49,148 nucleotides of DNA. Source: an uncultured Vogesella sp. (GTDB lineage: Bacteria; Pseudomonadota; Gammaproteobacteria; Burkholderiales; Chromobacteriaceae). Position numbers and translations under genes: made by a program. Positions 44,174 through 49,148 of this stretch are shown piece by piece. Location of the stretch: positions 1-49,148 of the forward strand of contig CAMLGD010000002.1 of the NCBI GenBank assembly GCA_946479405.1, in the 5' to 3' direction. Numbering within the stretch: the stretch's first letter is position 1; the number at the start of each line of letters is the position of its first letter. The notes beneath the pieces are model-generated. The model was not told the DNA's origin and did not search any database. It saw nothing but the letters and a program-made list of their open reading frames with translations.

Positions 44174-46542
44174 CCGATCCGAAACATAGCGCAAGCGACT
44201 GGAATCTGCAGAACCTGCCGGTGCTGACCGAAGTGGTGGACGACGAAGATGTCGGCACCCTGGATGTGCCGGCTTTTGATTTCAGCGCCGAACTGGACGA
44301 GCTGGCACGCAGCCTGCCGCCCGAAGACGTCCCCGAACTGGAATTGCCGCCCGAACTGTCTCTGGATGACGTGCTGGGCGAGGTCGCCGCCAGCGATGCT
44401 GGCCAGGCTCCGGCACTGGATGCCAGCAAGCTGATCGAGAGCCTGCCGTCGCTGGACCTGGAAGTAGATCTGCCGGGTGAGCTGACCCTGGACGATGTGT
44501 TGCCAGGCATGGCCATGGCGGCGGACAGCGATGGCGAAGCGGTGGAGAGTACAGATTTTGCTTTTCTGCTGGATGCGGCCGGGGCTGCGGCGCCAGTGGC
44601 GTCAGCCGAAGCCGGACTCGACGCCCTGTTTGCCCGCGCGCGCTTCGAGCCGGTATTGCCGGAGGCTGATGCCGGCAGTTTGACCACCGCCGAGCCGTAC
44701 CGCGTGGACAATGACGAAACCGCCGTGGCTGCGCTGACCGCACAGCTGGATCAATTTGCGGCGCCGGCAGAAATGCCGGACCTGCCCGTCGACGCGTTTC
44801 TGGTCGCCGGCGCGGCTGATGCTGCGGCCAACGTGTCGACTGACGGTACGCTGATTCCAGCGGCCGAACCCGACCCGGTATGGGCTGACAACTGGCAGCC
44901 TCCGCAGCTGCCGGAACCCGCCGACGAGGCGCTGCCGCCGGTCGTTTCCGATGTGTTGGCCGCAGAGCCGCCGTTGTTGGCGGAGGAAGCCACCACGCCG
45001 CCACCTGCGGCAGACGGCAGCTACCACGTGTCGATGGACGACTTCCTGGCCGCACTGCAGCCGGCGGTGGCGGCTGACGAGGCGTTGCAGGTGGCGACTC
45101 TTGCGATGGCTGGGCTAGACGATGCGGCCAACCTGGGCGTGGCAAGTCCGGCCAGCGTTGCCCCGTGGGATGACTCGGTTGTCGCCGCAGAGGCGCTGCC
45201 AGTCGACGCCGCATTTGCCGCGGAAGTGGCTGAGCCTTGCGAACTTGGGGCTGGCGAGCCAAGTGAGGTTATTTTTGGCACCGAGTTGCCGGAGTCGACG
45301 GCTGCTATGGCCGATCCTGCACTCGCTGCCGATGCGGACGGGTCACTGGGCGAGCCAGTGGCGCCGGACTGGCTGGCGGAGCCGCTGGCACAGCCGGATG
45401 TGGCGGCAGAATCATTGACGCCGCTGGCGGATGCCGCCCTGCCGGGCAGCGAACCAGCGGTGGAATTCATCGTGCCAGTGTCAGCGGCCTTGTCGCCGGA
45501 GGTGCCGGTAGTCGTGACACCGGTATTGACCGACCTGGCCGATTCGCTGGCCGAGGACGATGGTTGGCCGCAAGAAATGACGCCAGCCGAGCCGGAGGAG
45601 CCGGCTGCTTTGCCCGCAATGTCGACGCCGCCGGCCGCGGTCGCGCTGGATACGGCCGACTGGCAGCCGGAAGCGGAAGTGTCGCTCGACGAAGAGGCCG
45701 GTTGGCCGCGGCATGCTGAGGCTGCGCCGGCGGTGGTAGATAGCGTTGCCGGCGTGGAGCCTGTTTTGCCGGCAGTAGACGAGCCGCTTGAGTCCACGGC
45801 TGATGTGACTGGCGAGGCAACCGCCGACTGGTCCATGCTGGATACGGCGCCGGATGCGCCACGTATGCATGCGGCACCGCCGTTGCAGGCTATCTCGCTG
45901 GATAGCCTGCCGACCGGGGTGCTGGGTGGAGGCCTGGGTCTGGCCAGTGCGGCTGCTGCGGTAACTGCGGCCGCCCAGCTTGGTGCCGCCGCCGAACGTT
46001 TGCCTGGCGGTGATGCCTGGCCGCTGCGCGATCAGCTGCGCAGCAGTGCCGACGAGCGCGATGTAGAGCAGGACTGGGCGCGCGATCTACACGCCGAAGC
46101 GCCACAGGCCCCGCTGGCAATGGCGCTGGAGCCAGAGGCGATGGTGATGCGTTCGCGCCGCCAGCAGGTGCCGGAAAGCAGTGAATCTTCACTGGCGCTG
46201 GCAGTTGAGCCGCCGTTTACCATGGCACCAACGCCGCTGCCGGTCGACAGTACCGACATTCGTGTCGAGTCGGTAACGCCGCCGTTGGCCGCCGGTTCGG
46301 CGCTGGGCAATGTAAATGAAGATGCGCTGATCGAGGCGCTGTATGCGCGGGTGTTGCCGCGTATGAAGGTCGAACTGACCTTGTGGATGCAGGACGCTCT
46401 GGAGCAGCAGGCAAAATCGCTGATTTCCGGCGTCATGCAGCAGATGAAAGAAGATTTTGACATGATGCTGGCACAGTCACTGAAAGAGTCGCTGCGTGAA
46501 GCGCTCGACGAAGTGGCGCCCCGGCAGGGCAAGGACAACTGA
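44170..46542 (+). CDS. Large acidic, Ala/Pro-rich low-complexity protein (790 aa)
   Basis: A very long acidic protein rich in Ala, Pro, Glu, Asp and Val, with no recognisable fold from about residue 20 to 700. A short conserved-looking C-terminal part (about 715-785; EDALIEALYARVLPRMKVEL and LWMQDALEQQAKSLISGVMQ) looks like helices with coiled-coil character. In related bacteria a low-complexity protein of the DUF2486 type often lies between holC and valS; this may be an extended version, but I am not sure. It overlaps holC and the adenosyltransferase gene by 4 and 1 bases. Four full repeat copies and one near copy lie within it, the highest density of any gene here. Confidence 0.7.
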   Translation: MTDPKHSASDWNLQNLPVLTEVVDDEDVGTLDVPAFDFSAELDELARSLPPEDVPELELPPELSLDDVLGEVAASDAGQAPALDASKLIESLPSLDLEVDLPGELTLDDVLPGMAMAADSDGEAVESTDFAFLLDAAGAAAPVASAEAGLDALFARARFEPVLPEADAGSLTTAEPYRVDNDETAVAALTAQLDQFAAPAEMPDLPVDAFLVAGAADAAANVSTDGTLIPAAEPDPVWADNWQPPQLPEPADEALPPVVSDVLAAEPPLLAEEATTPPPAADGSYHVSMDDFLAALQPAVAADEALQVATLAMAGLDDAANLGVASPASVAPWDDSVVAAEALPVDAAFAAEVAEPCELGAGEPSEVIFGTELPESTAAMADPALAADADGSLGEPVAPDWLAEPLAQPDVAAESLTPLADAALPGSEPAVEFIVPVSAALSPEVPVVVTPVLTDLADSLAEDDGWPQEMTPAEPEEPAALPAMSTPPAAVALDTADWQPEAEVSLDEEAGWPRHAEAAPAVVDSVAGVEPVLPAVDEPLESTADVTGEATADWSMLDTAPDAPRMHAAPPLQAISLDSLPTGVLGGGLGLASAAAAVTAAAQLGAAAERLPGGDAWPLRDQLRSSADERDVEQDWARDLHAEAPQAPLAMALEPEAMVMRSRRQQVPESSESSLALAVEPPFTMAPTPLPVDSTDIRVESVTPPLAAGSALGNVNEDALIEALYARVLPRMKVELTLWMQDALEQQAKSLISGVMQQMKEDFDMMLAQSLKESLREALDEVAPRQGKDN

Positions 46543-47105
46543 TGGGTCACCGTTTATCCCGCATTATCACCCGCACCGGCGATGCCGGTACCACCGGCCT
46601 GGGCGATGGCAGCCGCGTTTCCAAGCATTCGCCGCGTATTCATTCGCTGGGGGAGGTCGACGAGCTTAACTGCATCGTCGGTCTGATCCGCTGCGAGAGC
46701 ATTCCTGCCGCGGTGGATACGTTTCTGGCCGAGGTGCAGCACGACCTGTTTGATCTGGGCTCCGAGCTGGCAGTGCCGGGCTATCAGGCATTGCAGGAGG
46801 CGCAGCTAGCCATGCTGGAGCAGCAGGCGGCCAGCTGGAACGAGCAATTGCCGATGCTGAAAGAATTCATTCTGCCCGGCGGTTGCAAGGCGGCGGCACT
46901 GGCGCACCAGGCGCGTGCGGTGTGCCGTCGTGCCGAACGCAGTGTTGTGGCGTTGGGGGAAGAAGAAACCACGCTGCCGGCGCTGCCGCGACAGTATCTG
47001 AACCGGCTGTCCGACGTGCTGTTCATCCTGTCGCGCTATCTCAATGCGGCGGCCAACGTCAGCGATGTGCTGTGGCGGCCGCGACGGCTGCAGCAGGAAA
47101 GCTGA
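46542..47105 (+). CDS. Cob(I)alamin adenosyltransferase, PduO type
   Basis: A 187-residue trimeric enzyme that transfers adenosine from ATP to cob(I)alamin, making adenosylcobalamin. The N-terminal ATP-binding loop ITRTGDAGTTGLGDG and later VCRRAERSVVAL and YLNRLSDVLFILSRYLN are diagnostic. The ATG shares one base with the preceding stop. No cobalamin-dependent enzyme or biosynthesis gene is in view, so it probably serves salvage. Confidence 0.92.
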   Translation: MGHRLSRIITRTGDAGTTGLGDGSRVSKHSPRIHSLGEVDELNCIVGLIRCESIPAAVDTFLAEVQHDLFDLGSELAVPGYQALQEAQLAMLEQQAASWNEQLPMLKEFILPGGCKAAALAHQARAVCRRAERSVVALGEEETTLPALPRQYLNRLSDVLFILSRYLNAAANVSDVLWRPRRLQQES

Positions 47106-47109
47106 TGCA

Positions 47110-47130
47110 CACACGGCCTGCGGGCCGTGT
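47110..47130 (+). terminator. Hairpin between adenosyltransferase and nuclease genes
   Basis: ACACGGCC pairs with GGCCGTGT around TGCG, followed by TTCATTTT. It lies 4 bases after the adenosyltransferase stop and before the nuclease gene. Confidence 0.65.
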
Positions 47131-47159
47131 TTCATTTTACCGTTCTGCCCGGATCTCCC

Positions 47160-47747
47160 ATGTCTATCAATCGTCGCCAGCTGGCTGCCATCAATACCCT
47201 GTTTTCCAATGCCAATCCACAGCGCAAGTTTCTGGCTGCGCTGGTGCTGCTGGCCGCGCTGGCGGCATGGCTGTGGCCGCAACCCGGTGGTGGGGCGCAG
47301 GCAGGGGCGCAGCTGCAGGGAACGGTAGTGGCGATTGCCGATGGCGATACGCTGACAGTGCTGGATGCCGCCCGGCAACAGCACAAGGTGCGTTTCGCCT
47401 TTATCGATGCGCCCGAAAAAGCCCAGCCGTACGGTCAGCGTGCACGCCAGGCCTTATCCGAGCAGGTATTTCAGCAGACGGTGCGGGTAGAGGTGATCGA
47501 GCAGGACCGTTATGGCCGCAATGTTGGCCGCGTATGGCGTCAGGATCAGGACATCAACCTGCTGCTGGTGCAGCAGGGCTACGCTTGGCATTACCGGCAA
47601 TATGCGCAGAAAACCCAGAGCGGCAGTGACTTTGCGCGCTACGAGGCAGCGCAGCAGCAGGCGGAGCATGACCGGCTGGGGCTGTGGCAGCAAACCACGC
47701 CGCAGGCGCCGTGGGACTGGCGCCGCAATAAGCGTGAAGCGGGCTAA
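47160..47747 (+). CDS. Thermonuclease-family (SNase) nuclease, membrane-anchored or secreted
   Basis: A 195-residue protein. One hydrophobic segment (about 24-40; FLAALVLLAALAAWLW) acts as an anchor or an uncleaved signal. The staphylococcal nuclease fold follows, with the calcium and catalytic residues: DGDT (61-64), R78, D83 and E86 in FIDAPEKAQP, and R120 in DRYGR. All three residues needed for catalysis are intact. The product should act outside the cytosol on DNA or RNA. Start chosen at 47160 after the hairpin. Confidence 0.87.
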   Translation: MSINRRQLAAINTLFSNANPQRKFLAALVLLAALAAWLWPQPGGGAQAGAQLQGTVVAIADGDTLTVLDAARQQHKVRFAFIDAPEKAQPYGQRARQALSEQVFQQTVRVEVIEQDRYGRNVGRVWRQDQDINLLLVQQGYAWHYRQYAQKTQSGSDFARYEAAQQQAEHDRLGLWQQTTPQAPWDWRRNKREAG

Positions 47748-47768
47748 GCCCTGCTAGCTGGTGCGGGC

Positions 47769-48959
47769 TCAGGCCCGTGCGCTGCTGTCCTGCTCGTCCA
47801 GTCCCAGGTGTTGCGACAGTTCGCCGGCGCTGACCGGTACGCTGAGCAGAAAGCCCTGCAGCTCCAGATCAGGGTAGCGGCCTTGCAGGTAGGCCAGGTC
47901 GTGGCCATTGTCCAGTCCTTCGGCCACCATGCGCAGCGACAGCTCGCGGCCGATGCGGATGATGCCATCCAGAATGCTCTGGCTGCGCGGCGAATGGTGA
48001 ATGCCGCGAATCAGGCTGCGGTCCAGCTTCAGTTCGGTAAGCGGCAGCTCTTTCAGCTGCTCCAGATTGGTGTGCCCGGTGCCGAAATCGTCCAGTGACA
48101 ATTCGAAGCCGCGCATGCGCAGCCGCAGCAGCGTCACCAGTGTATGCCCCATGTCACTGAAGGCCATGGTTTCGGTGATTTCCAGCACGATGCGCTGCGG
48201 CGACAGCCCGCGGGATGCTACCTCGCCGACCAGCCAGTCAAAAAAATCAGCATCTTCCAGCAGGCTGCGCGACAGGTTGATTGACAGCCGCAGATCCTGC
48301 GCACAGGGGTCGCGTGCCAATAAATCCAGGCTGGTCTGCACGATGCGGCGCGTCAGCAGCACGATGAAGCCTTCGTGCTCCAGGCGGTCGATGAAACTGC
48401 CGGGGCCAATAATGCCGTAGGCCGGATGTTGCCAGCGTGCCAGCGCCTCGATCTGCACCGCGCGTTGCTCCGTCTGGCTGTAGATGGGCTGAAAGAAGGC
48501 GCAGAACTGGTTCTGCGCCAGGCCACTGAAAATTTCTGCCAGCGGGATGGCTCGCTCCGGGTTGGGCGGGCGTTTGGCGGCCAGCAATAAGCGCTGCACT
48601 TCGCTCTGAAACACGTCCACATCGATGGGTTTGGCCAGGTAGGCGATGGCGGGAAAGCCCAGTTCTTCCGCCGCACGCATGCAGCCGGCCAGCAGCTCCG
48701 GTACGTGACCGCTGAGCAGCAGCAGGGTGGGGATCTGCACCAGCCGTGACAGTTGTTCGATCAGCTCGATGCCGTCCATTCCAGGCATGTTCAGGTCGGT
48801 AACCACCAGGTCCAGTTGCGGTAGCTGGCGCGCCCGTTGCAATGCCCAGCGTCCGTCGGGTGCCTCGTGCACCTCTACATCTGGCAGCTGCTGGCACAAA
48901 GCGGCCAAGATGGCGCGCTGGCTGCCGCTGTCTTCTGCAATCAGGACGTGACTGGGCAT
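47769..48959 (-). CDS. Response regulator-EAL protein (c-di-GMP phosphodiesterase)
   Basis: A 396-residue protein. The receiver domain (1-125) has acidic D10, phosphorylation site D55 (DLVVTDLNMPGMDG), S83 and K110. The EAL domain (about 145-385) has E171-A-L-A-R, N228, E260 and E263, D290-D291 (LDDFGTG), K311 and E347. All catalytic and metal residues are kept, so it should cleave c-di-GMP. Loop 6 reads GHTNL instead of the common GYSSL. The ATG at 48959 follows GGAG. Its sensor kinase is not nearby. Confidence 0.88.
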   Translation of the reverse strand: MPSHVLIAEDSGSQRAILAALCQQLPDVEVHEAPDGRWALQRARQLPQLDLVVTDLNMPGMDGIELIEQLSRLVQIPTLLLLSGHVPELLAGCMRAAEELGFPAIAYLAKPIDVDVFQSEVQRLLLAAKRPPNPERAIPLAEIFSGLAQNQFCAFFQPIYSQTEQRAVQIEALARWQHPAYGIIGPGSFIDRLEHEGFIVLLTRRIVQTSLDLLARDPCAQDLRLSINLSRSLLEDADFFDWLVGEVASRGLSPQRIVLEITETMAFSDMGHTLVTLLRLRMRGFELSLDDFGTGHTNLEQLKELPLTELKLDRSLIRGIHHSPRSQSILDGIIRIGRELSLRMVAEGLDNGHDLAYLQGRYPDLELQGFLLSVPVSAGELSQHLGLDEQDSSARA

Positions 48960-49101
48960 GATGGCTCCATATCGCATAACAATTGATTCTATATAATCTG
49001 CCGCCGATTACTTATCCAGTTGTCCTTGTCTGTGCGCCTGCTTTTTACCGCGTAAAGCCGTAGCACATGGCACAATGCCGCCCTTATCGCCGGAGAACAT
49101 C

Positions 49102-49148
49102 ATGCAGAACGCCGAACTTTCCCACCGCATTGCCACCTTGCTGCAGGC
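49102..49148 (+). CDS. Start of an unidentified gene (window edge)
   Basis: An ATG at 49102, behind CGGAGAAC, opens a frame reading MQNAELSHRIATLLQ to the window end. This is too short to identify. Confidence 0.5.
   Translation, partial: MQNAELSHRIATLLQ

Noticed and set aside
44170..46542. Acidic protein as a FimV or TonB-like protein
   Set aside because: Low-complexity Pro/Ala/Glu content alone suggested it, but there is no LysM domain, membrane anchor or TonB C-terminus.

Overview
The window reads as G+C-rich chromosomal DNA of a betaproteobacterium, most likely order Neisseriales, family Chromobacteriaceae (a Vogesella- or Chromobacterium-like organism). This rests on gene content, neighbourhoods (lptFG/pepA/holC, yciB-yciI-bolA-PPIase, puu/spu cluster) and protein style, not on a marker gene. 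I see no prophage, insertion sequence, CRISPR array, tRNA or rRNA; it is ordinary core and accessory metabolism with short intergenic spaces.

Layout. 1-5.6 kb: 5' end of glyA under a tandem glycine riboswitch, a betBA choline-to-betaine operon and purU, all touching glycine or one-carbon metabolism. 5.7-7.6 kb: a beta-class carbonic anhydrase and moaA. 7.8-14.9 kb: a polyamine catabolism block (puuC, puuR, then ald-puuD-puuA-aminotransferase) with alanine dehydrogenase but no PuuB oxidase. 15-18.9 kb: a motB without motA, a membrane-anchored methyltransferase, an HDOD-GAF protein and a SpoU-type RNA methyltransferase in one tight run. 18.9-28.6 kb: single genes (GNAT, acyltransferase, DUF1415, cold-shock protein, Hpt-HD-GYP fusion, SPFH protein, ppnP, K+ channel, DUF2249, Crp/Fnr regulator, DUF962, YegD-like Hsp70). 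28.6-31.3 kb: yciB-yciI-bolA plus two tandem parvulins. 31.5-36.8 kb: DHH phosphoesterase, HAD hydrolase, orphan ParA, a likely small RNA or attenuated leader, GMP reductase and an Aer-like chemoreceptor. 36.8-42 kb: MaoC protein, glnD, lptG, lptF. 42.2-49.1 kb: pepA-holC, a very acidic low-complexity protein, PduO-type adenosyltransferase, nuclease, and a response regulator-EAL protein.

The most striking signal is not a gene. The 10-mer GTTGGCCGCA occurs, exactly and on both strands (22 plus, 16 minus), 38 times in 49 kb, against well under one expected by base composition. Ten copies share the longer form AAGGTTGGCCGCA. Thirteen lie between genes, several as inverted pairs forming hairpins behind genes, and the other 25 sit in genes, nearly all in just two reading registers. 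This is how DNA uptake sequences behave in Neisseriaceae and Pasteurellaceae, but the sequence differs from the uptake sequences I know. I propose a DNA-uptake-sequence-like family of this lineage.

Other points worth a look are the hybrid putrescine pathway, the Hpt-HD-GYP fusion with an altered HD motif, the promoter-hairpin unit before guaC, the lone motB and the Gly/Cys-tailed DUF2249 protein beside a Crp/Fnr regulator.
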